64,000 nucleotides of DNA. Source: Cryptomeria japonica (lineage: Eukaryota; Streptophyta; Pinopsida; Cupressales; Cupressaceae). Both the position numbers and the translations under genes were made by a program. Of the stretch, positions 39,122-51,932 are shown in pieces; position 1 is the first letter of the stretch, and each line of letters opens with the position of its first letter. The DNA lies in assembly GCF_030272615.1 (NCBI RefSeq), contig NC_081406.1, positions 399,852,939 to 399,916,938 of the forward strand. The letters are read 5' to 3'. The notes under the pieces are model-generated. The model ran no database searches. It was not told the origin of the DNA and saw nothing but the letters and a program-made list of their open reading frames with translations.

Positions 39122-41082
39122 GAGGATCTGCGCGTGTTGCAGTTACGCGAGCGCCATCCTACGACACAGGGGTTGCAGGACCGATTGACTCAGGCGGAGA
39201 TAGACTGTATTGCCATGACTGGCTTATACGAGGTGATGCATATGCCCGTGATTCATATGAATCATGGATTGATCACAACACTAGCAGAGTGGTGGCACAG
39301 TGAGACGTGCACCTTCCATTTGGCATAGGGGGAGATGACTGTGACTTTAGAGGACGTGTGGCGCATCCTGCGGATTCCGATTCGAGTAGAGCTGGTCACA
39401 TACGATAGATCCTAGGAGACTGTGGCAGTGCAGAGGATTTTTGATGAGGATGTGTATATTGATGATGGCTCGATCACGTGGGAGGATATAGCGGCATTGT
39501 ATGAGCCACTTCCAGCAGTTTTGTCAGGGATCGTGGGAGGACTGCTATGTCCAGACAGACGGTCACATGGTTTGGTAGTGGGATGGGTACAAGTTATCGA
39601 GATGATGATGACTGAGGGGACCCGATTTGCATGGGGGCCGTGCGTGCTGGCGCACATGTACCAGGAGCTTCATGAGGTAGTGTACTGGGGGAGGGGTTCC
39701 TTGGCAGTGGGCATGACGCTGCTACATATTTGGGCATGGGAGCATCTACCAGTGACTCGACCGGTGAGTCTTAGATTCCGGGCAGTGGATCAGCCGTACA
39801 TGTTTATGTATAGTGGCATGATGAGTCAACCCCACTTGGGGAAGTTAGAGTGGTGGCGGCAGGCATTGGATGACCTGGATGCAGTGATATGGCAGCCATA
39901 CTTGGAGTGTGAGCCATGAGATGATGACGCAGAGGCATTGCCGTATGTCTTCATGACCCGATTCCTCATTGGGAGGACCTCCTACCATGTGGAGAGACAG
40001 GTGCTCGGGAGAGTGATGAGGCAGTTCGGACGGCAGCAGGGACTGCCTAGCGGATCTGGAGAGTATGCGCGGGTGATTCGAAAGAGGTATGCATGGGGTC
40101 CAGTGCTACCTTATGATCAGGCACTAGCAGAGTTTTGGACACTGCAGGCGAGGCCATGGGACCTACGACCGAGGGTCGTTGATGCAGGGGTGACAGATGA
40201 GTATACGCAGTACCGGGTAGCACACCCGATCCCACGGATATCGGATCTAGCAGAGCCGATCCTAGCGTTTGAGGATGAGAGGGGATGGGGACGGGCCGGA
40301 GGAGGGCAGGAGGTCGAGGAGGAGGAGTAGGAGGAGGTGGTGGAGGAGATGGAGGTGGAGGAGGAGGTGGAGGAGGATTGGGGATGCAGAGTCAGCGGAG
40401 AGGGAGAGGTGGACTGCCTTTACAGATATCCTAGGGACCATTGATACTGAGAGGAGTTCAACTGAGTGGGAGGGGGATGGAGAGGGAGATCCCAATGGAC
40501 AAAGGGGAGGGGACTACTAGAGAGGGAGGTTTAGGGGAGGCATCTATGGACACCAAGGAGGGAGCCACTGGAGATCTGCGGGATCACATCATAGTGCGCT
40601 TGCAGACGCGGATAGAGGATTTGGAGGTAGAGGTGGCAGCTAGGGATGTGCAGCTATTTGCACGGGAGTCAGAGCTGACGGTGGTGCTGCGGGAGAGAGA
40701 TACTGCAGTGGATAGATTGGCGGAGCTGCAGAAGAGAGTCCGAGTTGGAGTAGGAGCACAGGGGCCTACAGGGGAGGTTATGAGGCAGTTTGGCCGAGCA
40801 CAGGCTGAGATAGAGTACTGGCGGGGTTTATATGAGCAGGTGGTGCCAGTTAGTCAGCGAGCTCTCAGTTATACTCAGATGCGACAGACTAGATCAGAGC
40901 GATCGCAGAGGATGCAGAGCAGTGGGGGAGTGATGGGTCCTTTGAGGTGGGAGAGATCAGGGGATGCAAGAGGGAGTGGTGGTTCGATGAGGCCTCCACG
41001 GAGAGATGGATCAGGGGGTGCAGGCACCAGTGGTGGAGCAGGGGGAGGTGTTGGGACAACATCTGGCCAGAGTGGCATTTGA
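39122..41082 (+). pseudogene. Element D antisense PMD gene, main exon
   Basis: Starts EDLRVLQLRERH right after the acceptor. PMD blocks: GLYEVMHMPVIHMNHGLITT, EWWHSETCTFHLA, VTLEDVWRILRIPI, LSGIVGGLLCPD, FAWGPCVLAHMYQELHEVVY and IWAWEHLPVTRPV. After 39917 come YHVERQVLGRVMRQFGRQQG and WGPVLPYDQAL, then an acidic E/G-rich linker (40260-40420). After a frameshift, a long coiled coil follows (40590-40870, RLQTRIEDLEVEVAARDVQL and on) with the conserved YWRGLYEQVVPVSQ and a Gly/Ser-rich end. In-frame stops lie near 39327, 39413, 39917 and 40328. It is the best-preserved tail of the family here. Confidence 0.75.
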
Positions 41083-43424
41083 GAGAGCATTTTTGCATGC
41101 ATATATGTATTGTATCATTGTTTTTATTCTTTGGACTGTATCTTGGATGGCTCTTGGTAGCTGATTTTGTAGACTTCATTGTACTCTGATATATGAGATG
41201 AGATATATGAGGAGATCCCATATTTGGATGGTATGCAGTTGATTATGTATGGATGTTTATGCAGGATGATGAGTGATTTCTTAGATGGATGTGTGTATAT
41301 ATATGCATTTGATGAGATGTTTCTTGTATGCATGTGTTTTTATGATGATTCATGATGTGGGATACTGACATATGAATGCAGGTTTGTATATGTATGATTT
41401 GTTTGATTTTTGATGTAATGCTTTATGTATGTAATGCCATGATGATGATGTATGCTTATGATAATTTATGATCTAGATGTTTTTAGATGAATAAATATGG
41501 ATAAACAAAATGTAAAGTACAAATGTTTATATGATAATGTTTAAATGAATGCATATATATAATGGATATAAAATGTTAAGAACCAATGTTTTGTAAACAA
41601 ATGGATTTATGATTCTTAAATGCTTAAATATGATTTAAGTACAAATGATAATGTGATGATACTATAACTAATGTTTTATTAACTGCACCTTAATGCAATT
41701 AAAAAGAGGATAAATGAATGCAATGCGAATGAATCCTAAAATGAGCATAATAAGATACTTAGTAATGAATGAATGAATGCACTTTTTAACTATAAATGAA
41801 TGTATGCAATAATAAATGATAAAAGATGATAAAATGATGATGGATAATCGATACTATATGAATGCCTAGTAAATGACTTAATATAATCAAAGACAATTTG
41901 ATCCCATGAATGAATCTAATTATTTATGATTGATGCAATGATGCAAATGTTTAATGAAAACTAATGTCCAAAATGAACTATATGTAATGTTAAGTTAAAA
42001 ATGACATGAATGTACTTAATGCAAGATGCAACTAAATGCGATGATGATATGACCATGAGGAATGCAAGGTTTTTGAGACTTTGCATGATGCCTTGATGAT
42101 GTATCAGAGTACTCGGTCGTGATTGTATCCAAGACCATCTTTTAATGGTCACTTTTTGCATAAAAATCCTAGATATGAATGAGTGAATGGATGGGTGATA
42201 TGCAACAGAATGCAATATATAAACAGATGAGATGAAATGATGATCCATAGTGCTCTATTTTCATCATTGAGCTTTTAAATGTTGGAAGAGAATACAAGCA
42301 TCTTGACATAATGATTCAAGATGACCCGAGTATTCCTTTCATGGATTTTATATAGCAAGTTAATACAAATGACTTGATATAAGGGTCAAGTCGACCAGAT
42401 TATTGCTTGCGGAACAGACAAGGATTATCTCCGTTCATGCATGACTTGGATCGTCCTCCTTGATCTTAGGTTGATCATATCCCGAGACAAGTGCATACCA
42501 TACTAAGAGATAAAAACCTTTATCCAATTTGGATGAGGAGGAACCAAAGAAAGAGCAAGGTTCCTGCAAACAAACAGTATATACATAAAGAATAAAGAAT
42601 AAGGATCCTTGGTAATGGTTCATGCCCATATGGTTGAGGTATACGCTGTATTCAGCAAGCTGTAGTGATCTATGACTGCATTTGGCATAAGATCACATAG
42701 CTTAGTGAACTTCCCACGTAGACACCATTAGCACATGCCCTAGAACTTCATCGGAAATAATGCGCAAACGATACAAAACAATACTGAAAGATCCTGATAC
42801 AGATAAACAAATGATTGTACTCACAAATCAACCAAGTATTTGATAGCTTAACATAATTTTCCTGTCAAAGAAAACGTCACTTTTGTCTTTGTTTTGGAAA
42901 GGAAGGATGCATCCTTGTTAAAGACAGTTTTGAGTGTTTGATGTTGATTGTGTGGTCGATTGGTAAATGGTCATCATGTGAATATTTTGTCAATGCTTGT
43001 TTTGGTATCTACATGGATGAGTATGTACAAAGTGTTGCCATGTTTTTGTGTGATTTTCAATGTTTTGTCAATGTTTTTTGGATTTTGAATTGTTTTGAAT
43101 GTTTTTTAGATTTTGTGTTCAGACATTTTTGAATGTTTTTGGATTTTGTGAGACGTTTTGATTGTTTTTGGATTTTGTGAGACATTTTTGAATGTTTTTG
43201 CCAATGAATCACTAGTAATGTAGAATCCACTTCCATCATCTAGATTGTAAGGGCATTGCCCCCAAGTTGGACATGATTTATGAAAAAGCGGGATGCCAGA
43301 CGCATGAAGTACTTTCTTTGGTTACAGATTAAATAACAAGCCATGGTTAGATGGATGGATGTGTGTATGTATGAATGTGATCGCAACGAGCCTGAAAGAT
43401 ACTGGAGCCATAGCCTTTACGAGT
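41083..43424. other. Element D spacer between antisense gene and pol
   Basis: No gene is supported. 41090-42250 is low-complexity ATG/AATGAATG sequence; 42250-43080 is ordinary AT-rich sequence with no features I can name. 43085-43210 holds a roughly 28-bp imperfect tandem repeat (TTTTTGAATGTTTTTGGATT and on). Confidence 0.55.
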
Positions 43425-43489
43425 GGCGCCTGTTTGCCAGGTTTTCACCATCGTACTTACCCAAGGTGCCATCGGAGTGGTTTTTCACC
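43425..43489 (-). other. Two AAAA-bulge hairpin modules after pol in D
   Basis: In minus-strand RNA order: 43489-43465, outer GGUG/CACC, five-A bulge, inner CCA/UGG; then 43449-43425, outer GGUG/CGCC, AAAA, inner CCUG/CAGG, loop GCAAA. The second is identical in stem to the first module of A. The CGCC-to-CACC change keeps pairing with GGUG (U-G to U-A). Confidence 0.7.
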
Positions 43490-43610
43490 GTTTGGATGCA
43501 TGATTTTTCTTTACTTTTTTGAATGTTTTTTTTTTTTTTTTCTTCAAGACATTGTTCTGAATGTTTTTGGTATTTTCTGGTATGTAGGGGAGCCTGATGC
43601 TCTGTACAGC

Positions 43611-44810
43611 TTAGGTATAAAACCGTTTGAGGTGCATGCTATTGATTGGATCTGCAAGCGGTTCTCCTTCTGATGTAGCCAACTGATATGCCCCAGATCT
43701 GAACACAGTAGTGACAACATATGGGCCCAACCAGTTTGATTCAAACTTGCCTTGATGTTCTTTGTTTGGTTGGTTGCGAGGATTTTCTCATAGAACAAGA
43801 TCACCTACCTTAAATGTACGAGGTCTAACTCGGTGATTGTAGCTTCTGCTCATGCGCTGCTGATAGGCTTTGAGATGATTGTATGCAGCTTGTCGCTTCT
43901 CATCAAGTAACTCTAAGTCCTGAAGATGGGATACTCTGTAGGCTTCGTCATTGATCAGATTGTGCAAGGAAACCCGTAGTGATGGTATCTCAACTTCAAT
44001 AGGCAAGATAGCTTCTGCACCATAGACCAATGAATAAGGAGTTGCACCTGGAGGGGTTCGAATGCTAGTTCGATATGCCCATAGTGCTGGATTCAGTTGA
44101 ACATGCCAATCACAACCGGCATCATTGACTGTCTTCTTGAGGATTCTTAATATGTTCTTATTTGATGCTTCGACCTGACCATTGCCTTGTGGGTAATAGG
44201 GGGTGGAAAAGCGGTGTTGGATGTGAAATTTCTCACAAAGTTCATGGACATCCTGATTTTTGAAAGGAAGACCGTTATCTGTGATGATGGACATGGGTAC
44301 ACCATACCGGCAGATGATGTAGTTGAGGATGAATGAGGCGATCTACTTGTCGGTGACTTGGGTAAGTGGAACAGCTTCGATCCACTTTGTGAAATATTCG
44401 GTGGCGGTAATAATAAATTTGTGGCCATTGGATGAAGATGGATGATTCTTACCCACAAGGTCAAGGCCCCATTGACAAAAAGGCCATGGTGTCATGATTG
44501 GTTGCAGTTTCTGGGTTGGTGCATGTATCAGGTCACCATGAACTTGGCATTTTTTGCACTTCCTGACAAAGTAGTAGGAATCTTTTTCCATAGATGGCCA
44601 ATAGTATCCATTGCGTAGGAGCTTCTTAGCTAATGATGGACCACTTGAATGAGTCCCGCAAATGCCTTCGTGGACTTCTTCCAAAGCCTTTGTTATCTCA
44701 TCTTGTTCCAGACATCGAAGGAGAGTACCATCAAGACCACATCGGTATAGGGTTTCAGCAATAATGGTATATCGAGCAGTTTGGCGAATGAAGGTTTTAC
44801 ATTGGTTATT
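43611..44810 (-). pseudogene. Element D integrase
   Basis: Ends MHLKRFYT at TAA 43611-43613. Zinc region HEGICGTHSSGPSLAKKLL ... CKKCQVHG; core Asps in CQWGLDLVGKNHP and IITDNGLPFKNQD; Glu in PQGNGQVEASNK; GPY/F module NWLGPYVVTTV. Stops are TAG at 44345 (Gln in A, GKQIA) and TGA at 43785 (Arg in A). Confidence 0.88.
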
Positions 44811-45850
44811 TGATTGGTTGGGAGGAAGGGTGTGATCGCGGAGATAGGTGTAGAATTCACCGTACCATGGGGATTCAGAACCGACAAGGCGACATATCAT
44901 TTTGGATTCGGGGATATCATAAGTGGGGATCCAAAGCTGTTCGACCAAGAACTCGTAGCGTGTTGAATTCTGTGGAAGATCTAGGAGAGATGCGATGGTA
45001 GCCATAGCGTCAGCAGCTCGATTATGATCTCTTGGTATCTGCTCAAAGGTGATAGTAGTAAATGATGTCTTTAGAGTGTCCACCATTTGCTTATATGGCA
45101 TGAGTTTATCATCCTTGGTCTGATATTCATCTGTGGCTTGTCGAATGACTAGTTGGGAGTCACCATATACTTGTAGTTCTTGTAATTTCCATTGTACGGC
45201 TAGCCTGAGTCCTGTGATCAAGGCTTCATACTCTGCTATGTTGTTGGTGCATGGAAATGTGAGTCTGTAAGACTTCGGAATGCTATCACCTTAAGGTGTG
45301 ATAAACAGAATGCCTGCCCCCGAGCCATGCCTAGTGTATGAACCATCAAAGTAAAGTTTCCATGGTTGTGTTGTTGTGATCATGAATATCTCTTCATCTA
45401 GAAAATTGGAAATGAGGGGATGATCCCCTATGAGAGGTGCATCAGCCAACTGATCTGCAATAACTTGCCCTTTGATAGCTTTACGATCCACATACTCAAT
45501 GTCAAATTCACTTACAATCATCACCCATTTGGCCAAGCGGCCTGTCAATGCTGCTTTGTTGAGTAAATACTTGAGTGGATCAATCTTTGAAATGAGTTGT
45601 ACTTTGTGTGTTAACAAATAGTGCCTCAGTTTAGTGGCTGCTAAGATGACTGCTAGGCAAGCTCGCTCAATAGGTGTGTAATTGAGTTCATAGCCCACCA
45701 GTGTGCGAGAGATGTAGTAAACAACACACTCTTTTCCTTCTGCATTATGTTGTGCCAGTAGTACACCCAATGCTGTACTTGTTGCTGAGATATAGAGTAA
45801 TAACAGTCTACTTGGATCTGGTGGCATCAGCAATGGTGGATTCATGAGAT
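44811..45850 (-). pseudogene. Element D first and second RNase H
   Basis: The first RNase H (about 45400-45850) has YISATSTALGVLLAQ without the catalytic Asp, as in A. The second (about 44950-45370) has LYFDGSYTRHGSGAGI, NIAEYEALITGL, YGDSQLVIRQ and HNRAADAMATIASLL, so all acidic residues are present. TAA at 45288-45290 replaces the Gln of ITPQGD. The order fits the Tat lineage. Confidence 0.85.
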
Positions 45851-46898
45851 AGTCTTTAAGTGTCTGAAATGCTTGCTGGCATTTGGCATCCCATTGAAAG
45901 CGGATGTTCTTGTGTAGCAGGTGTGTAAAGGGGTGACACTTATCAGCGAATTGTGCAATGAATCTTCGGATGGATTGAAGTTGTCCTTGTAGTGTCCTTA
46001 GTTGACTGATATTCTTTGGAGGTGGCATATCCATGATTGCCTTAACCTTTGCTGGGTCGACCTCAATACCTTTGCTTGAGACAATGTATCCTAGAAGCTT
46101 CCCGGAGGTCACTCCAAAGACACATTTCTTGGGGTTGAGTCGAACATGGTATTGTTCCAGTCTATCAAAGATGTGGAGATGCCCTTCTCTGGTGAGTGAT
46201 TTTGCTAGTAAGTCATCCACATAATCTTCCATCATAGTATGCATCATGTCATGGAAGATGGTGGTCATTGCTCGTTGATAGGTCGCTCCTGCATTCTTTA
46301 GACCAAAAGGCATTACATTCCAGCAATATGTGCCCCATGGACATGTGAAGGCTGTCTTATGTTGATCTTCTGGTGCGATCTTTATCTGATTGTATCCTAA
46401 AAATCCATCCATGAGTGAAAGCATGGCATGTCCTGCTGTCAGATCCACTATGATGTCAATATTGGGAAGGGGGAAGTCATCCTTAGGACAAGCCTTATTC
46501 AGATATCTGAAGTCTGTACAAATGCGGATGCCCCCTTTTGGTTTGCCGATAGGCACAATATTGGAGATCCATTCTGTATAATCAATTGGTCTAATGAAAC
46601 CAACATCTAGGAGTTTCTTGAGTTCTGTTTTGACTAGCACTGCAATCTGAGGATGCATCTTACGAAGCTTCTGCTTGATAGGTTTGGCTCCTTCTGCTAC
46701 GGTGAGGTGATGCATGACTAAATCAGGATCAAGCCCAGACATGTCTGCATATGACCATGCAAAGTTGATCTGACGCTGTTGAAAGAACTCTATAAACTTA
46801 GGCTGTTCCTCTGGAGTGAGAAGAGATGCCAGATGTATGAGATGAGGATTTTCAAGAGTTCGCATATTGTATTCTTTGGTTTCCTCGATAAGAATCAT
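45851..46898 (-). pseudogene. Element D reverse transcriptase
   Basis: INFAWSYADMSGLDPD, RICTDFRYLNKACPKDDFPL, LSLMDGFLGYNQI, VMPFGLKNAGATYQRAM and the catalytic EDYVDDLLAKS (about 46211-46225). Open from 46898 to 45291, continuous with the RNase H domains. The frame upstream is broken by TGA at 46899-46901. The domain itself looks intact. Confidence 0.88.
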
Positions 46899-48500
46899 TG
46901 ATCATTCCTGTTGTGTACTATCAGGGAGAATGTCAAACCCTTCATCCTCAGGTGCCTCAAAGAGGTTTTCACCATTGGATACACTCTTTCTTTTTACTTT
47001 TGTCAGATCAAACAGTGCCACAGTGTGGTTTTCACTAGAAGATCCATGTTTTATTGTTATATTTTTGCAGCTAAAAGGTTTGGCATCCGCCCCGAAGTAT
47101 GCTGCTCTATTAAGTTCTATGGCGAATCCAACTTTGTGATCCCCGCTTGGTAGGTTATCCCTTAATTCCAAAAAGTCAATGATGGCCTCATGATTTTGGA
47201 AGAAGTCAAGACATGGGGGATTTGGTTGGTTCCATTCGATGAGTTCAGGGTGGATAATGGGCATTACTTCATTGATTAGGTTAAGTTCGTTAGAGGTATC
47301 AGTAAGGGTTAAGATGTTATGGTGAAGGTCGTTAATGGTACTCTCCCTGTCAGAATCAGGCGTGGGGTGAGACGTAGGGTCTGTGGAAGATGTTTCCAGC
47401 TCAGGAACCCAAGTGGTCTTTATCTGTGCTTCTCCATAGACAGGGATGTCTTTGCATGGCGGAGTGGTGATGTCTCTTCCTCGTCTGAAGTGTTAAGCTA
47501 TACCGAATCAAATTCCCACTCATGTGAGTCGGTCTCTGAGTCACTTTCTAGCATCCGATTGCTATACCATACTAGGATGTCCTTTGAGTTAAATACTGTA
47601 GGTGTGATTGGTTGATGTACCTTTGTAGTGATCGGTGCTGCAGGAAGATTGATGGGGATAAAAGAATTTGATACGGGAAGTATCGGTAATATTGATTGGT
47701 GCTGTAGGAAGGTTGATGGGGATCAAGGAATCTGGTATAGGGAGTATCGGTAATATTGACTCAGTGGTTTTTGCTGGAACTGTTGGTGCCATAGATGCTG
47801 TTGCGGGTTCTGACACAGTTGCTGCTGCTAATGGTATTATTGATGAGATTACTGGTTCGTTTGGTGGGATGAGTGGCATTGGTGATGGCTGTGTTGGGGT
47901 TTTGAGCCTCAGTGGGGCAGTTGGGATGGTGCTTGATGGTGCTTTGATTATGAAAGGTGTCCGCTTTGCAGTAGGCGGACAAAATGGTTTGCTGGGTTTT
48001 CCTTTGAACTTGAGTTTAGGAAAGATCTCTTTTTCAAAGCCTAGGCCTGTATTACCTTTGGGCTTTAATTCTAGTAGTAGAGGTTCATGTCGTCCCTGTT
48101 TGCAATATCCCAAAGCACTCTAACCATCATACCCCATTCATTGCATAATGAGGAGACCTTTGCCATACTGATCTGTAGGAAGTGTAACTCACGGTATATC
48201 AATGGTGATGGGATCTTTATAGATCCATTCCGCTAGGTCCTCATCTTGTGTTTCTTCCTCTTGACTCTTTCCAAGAACGAAAGGTGTCAAAGCACATGCT
48301 GGTATGTTTAATGGTTGCTGGAGTACCTGCTGTGGTTTACCATGTGTTCTAGGAGAAGTGGGCATTTGTCCCACACAAAAGAGTTGACTCAAGTTGTATT
48401 CCCCGGGACCTTCCTCTGCTATTTTCATCTTAAGCTTTTCTTGCTTTGGTATAGTGGTGTTCGAACTAGCAAGAGAGGCTAGACTTATATATGATGTGGA
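46899..48500 (-). pseudogene. Element D pol linker
   Basis: From protease to RT: a G-patch-like block with three stops (48090-48180, GYDG, stop, SALGYCKQG, then GLGF), a Pro/Thr/Ala-rich section (47640-47990), a 64-bp tandem duplication that shifts the frame (47634-47760), an acidic part with SHEWEF near 47520, and GEN repeats (ENHTVALFD, GENLFEAPEDEG). Clearly non-coding as it stands. Confidence 0.7.
46951..47037 (-). other. Two AAAA-bulge hairpin modules, coding copies in D
   Basis: 47037-47016: outer AGUG/CACU, AAAA, inner CCAC/GUGG, loop ACU. 46974-46951: outer GGUG/CACC, AAAA, inner CCUC/GAGG, loop UUU. The AGUG/CACU pair against GGCG/CGCU in A is a multi-position compensatory change. 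Confidence 0.7.
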
Positions 48501-48990
48501 GGAAATGGCTTCTCTATTGTTAGGAACAATAATCTCCAGTTGATGGCTGATACTATGGCAAAATGCAAAGGGGTTTGCATCGCCCAGAATTGTGATCTCT
48601 ACACCGTTATGTGGGAACTTGATACATTGATGGTAGGTAGATGGAATGGCTTGCATGGCATGTATCCAAGGTCTTCCTAACAATAGATTATAGGGCAGAG
48701 GAAGGTCCAGAACCTGACAAATGATGTGCTTTACCACGGGGCCCACTCGGATTGGTAGTACCACAGCTCCTTTGGATGAACGCTCCGCATCATCATAGGC
48801 TTTGATTGTGATCTTCTGACGAGGATCCACTGATTCTACCGCATATCCCAATGCTGTGACCAACTGCAGTGTACAAATATTTAGGCCTGCTCCATTATCG
48901 ATCAAGACTCGCTTGATCCTATGCTGGTTAATAAATCCTTCGATGTGGAGTGAGGCATTATGCGGTTGCTGGAAGGAAGAGTTGTCACTT
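48501..48990 (-). pseudogene. Element D protease domain
   Basis: INQHRIKRVLIDNGAGLNIC (active site D-N-G), SSKGAVVLPIRVGPV, IICQVLDLPLPYNLLLGRPW. Uninterrupted from gag (open 49658-48189). The Gln codon in IICQ is CAG, the position that is TAG in A and B. Confidence 0.82.
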
Positions 48991-50951
48991 TCGGAAAAAG
49001 TGAGACAATGTGATGACTTTAGACTTCCAACCATGGCTTGAAATTGGTCTGTATTCAGATTTGCAGGGATTGATGCCTCTTGGAGTGCTTGATCCAAGAT
49101 AGTTTTATGAGATGGCGATAGACGCAAAAGCTCTAAAATGGATATAAGCGCAGGGGTTTTGTCTAATTGTTCCACAAGATTGTACTGCTTTGGGATGGAG
49201 GTGGTGCCTTGTGGAGCTGCCTTGATGGTTACCTTGCCACGACATGTAACAACATTGCAATTTGAGTTGGGATTTTTGAAGGTTATTATTGCAACTTGTT
49301 CACTGGCATCATACAGATGATTTACAGTGTAATTATATGCAGCCTGCGTATAATCAGTAGTATCAGTGCCTCGCCTGGAAGTGGAAGGACCCCTTTGATC
49401 TTGTGATGGAAGTGGATTTTTGAACATCAGATGATCATTATTTGTTGTTTTTGGGTCATGTCCTTCAATTTCAATTTCTCCTCGATCAATAAGATCCTGA
49501 ATGAGATCTTTCAATCGGTGACAATTACTTGTCTTGTGTCCTCTTCCTTGATGGAATTCACAGTGTTCAGTATCTCTCCACCATGCCAGTTTGACCCGAG
49601 GCTCATAGTTTGATAGTTTAGGTAGAGTGACCAAATTTTGAGAAATGAGTTGTCGCAATACTGTTTCAATGGGTTCCCCTAAGGGAGTGTATGTGCGTTT
49701 CTATTTTTGCTGACGAGGTCTTGGTTCATCATGAGATGTGATGCGACCTTGATTAGAAGGAACATTTGTGTTGTTTTGAGGTGGAGGATTTTGTCCTGCA
49801 AACCGAACCATAGGTTGTGCGTTTTGGATAGTCTGGGCATCCACAACCCCATCGTTGACGATATTCTTGTTTTTATTCCAGAAGCTTGGTTTATCACTAT
49901 TGAAGTGCGGGCGAGGACCATCTTTTGGTTCATTAAAGATTTTGATGAGTCCTTTCTTGATGAGTGCCCGTTCATATTTTAAACCCTTGGTGATCATATC
50001 ATTAAAAGAGTCTGTGTCTTTGACATCCAGGTGAAATTCCATTTCTTCGTTTAAGTTGGAAATGAATATTTCCACTAGTTCTCATTCAGGTAACTGAAGA
50101 GAACGTCTGCTAGACATTTGGCACCATCGTTGCAGGAATACTAAGAATAGTTCACCTGGTTTTTGTTTGGTGTTGCACAGATCAGCCATGGTGATGTTGC
50201 GTTCAATGTTATGAGAGTAATGAGTGAGGAATTTTTGGATAAGTTCCTCAAATGTTCTAATGCCTCCTGGTAGTCGGGAAAACCATGATGTGGTTGTTCC
50301 TCCCAAGCTTTGGGGAAAAAGGCACATTAGGTAGGTGTCTTCATATGCCACTTCGAGACAAGCGGAATGAAATTCTCGGAAATGATCGCGGGGATCCCCC
50401 TTTCGTCTATATTTTTCGAATTTGGGTGTTTCGAATCCTCTTGGAAAGGGTGGCATGTAAAGATTCCTATCAAAAGGATAGGGATAGATGTGATTGAATG
50501 AGAATTGATTGGTCTTGACACCACTATGAAGTTGTTGGGCGAGATTCTTGACTTGTTGCCGCAACATCTCCATTTCATTTGGAGGAGGAGGTGGTGGGTT
50601 ACCTCAAGGAATGTTATATCTGATGGGATCTCTACCTCTTTCCTCTTCATGGCGACTTTGTCTTTCTGATGTTTGTCTTAATTGGGCAAGATCAAAGTCT
50701 GAGGGGAGTTTGGCTCCTTCTTGAGCGAGTTTTAAGAAGTGAGCATCCGCATTGCTCCTGAGTATTTTGTCAAACAATCTGTTAAAGAGAGGGTTATGCT
50801 GAGCCCTTTCTATTGTTGCAGGAGTAGGAGTACTTGGGTTTTCGTCATTCGCATTTCCTCCAAGTGCTTCTTGGAATTCATTGAGATTTTCCTCTTCTTC
50901 TTCTTCTATTTCTATTTCTCGTTGCCGCGACTGTGATCGGGTTTGAGCCAT
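48991..50951 (-). pseudogene. Element D gag
   Basis: ATG at 50951 (MAQTRSQSRQREIEIEEEEE). Capsid-like core at about 50230-50460 (PKFEKYRRKGDPRDHFREF, YLMCLFPQSLGGTTTSWFSRLP). Zinc knuckle CEFHQGRGHKTSNCHRLK at about 49520-49570. C-terminal ISILELLRLSPSHKTILDQAL. Stops at about 50602 and 50080 (TGA) and 49697 (TAG, Gln-type). The Glu-rich N-terminus differs from A. Confidence 0.85.
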
Positions 50952-51401
50952 TTTGTTTATAAGTCTTTGTTGAAATTGCATGAAAATGATGATGAGTTTT
51001 TGATGAAATGAGAGATTGATGGTTGGTGAATTGTGTTGCACGTGGATCTCTAGCACTTTTAAGGTAGATGTAACCGAAATTCCTTCTTTGAGTTGCTTGC
51101 TTGTTTGATAAGTTTGGATGTGATAAGGTGTAGAGAAATCTGAGATGTGTTACAGATTAAACTACCTAGTAATAAGAGGATTCACTCATGAACTAGTTTT
51201 AACCTGCGTAGATGTGTCTCTTAGGATGAGCTTATCCTAGATGTAGAAACAATCTAAAAAAAGTGATGTGATGTTTTTGATTTCAAGCAATATCTAAAAG
51301 AGAACTTGGGACAAGAACCTCTTAATGTTTTGAGAGTTGGGACGGATTGATGATGAAGTGATGATGTATGAAAAAGATGATGGATGAAAATGTTTTCAAT
51401 T

Positions 51402-51932
51402 TCAATAAAAACTTTGTGTTACAAATGGGACAAACTCTATCTCTTCCCTTTCAGGTGTTGATGGTATTTCTCGAGCTGTGTTGTAGGTGATACAGACGTT
51501 TGGGAAGAAGTTGGGATTAATCTTACCTCCTTGATTTTTGTGATAACTCAGAGCTCTATATTGCATAAAAGCTCTGCGGTTCAATGATTCTGAATCAAAT
51601 TCATTTGTTTTGCCTTGAAGGTAGAGACGCATACGATGTAGAAAGACTCTATGTGAGACAAAGATTTGTCTATTAATATAGAAGAATTTCCTCTTTTTGA
51701 TCAAAGCCTTTGAGCTCAATGGTCTTCTTTTCAAGTTGATATTCTGATGACTCTTCTTCTTTCGCAAGATGTGAAGAATGTTCATAAAGATTTTGATTTT
51801 TTGTTGTTTGTACTTTGTTTTTGATGTGTTTGTTTGTTTTGACAAATGTTTGGTTGGATGAATACTTTGTTTTTGGGAAGTGATTTTCTGATTTTTCTGT
51901 GACAAGAAAACAAAGCAAGCACACAAACACAA
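51402..51932 (-). CDS. Possible extra ORF upstream of gag in D (unknown function)
   Basis: 176 codons open in the gag sense, ending REIPSTPEREEIEFVPFVTQ. The first 80 residues are Lys/Gln/Ser-rich, low-complexity and may be chance. The second half is more protein-like. I found no equivalent in the leaders of A or F. Some Tat elements (Ogre) do carry an ORF before gag, but no homology is claimed. Confidence 0.25.
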   Translation of the reverse strand: MCLCACFVFLSQKNQKITSQKQSIHPTKHLSKQTNTSKTKYKQQKIKIFMNILHILRKKKSHQNINLKRRPLSSKALIKKRKFFYINRQIFVSHRVFLHRMRLYLQGKTNEFDSESLNRRAFMQYRALSYHKNQGGKINPNFFPNVCITYNTAREIPSTPEREEIEFVPFVTQSFY

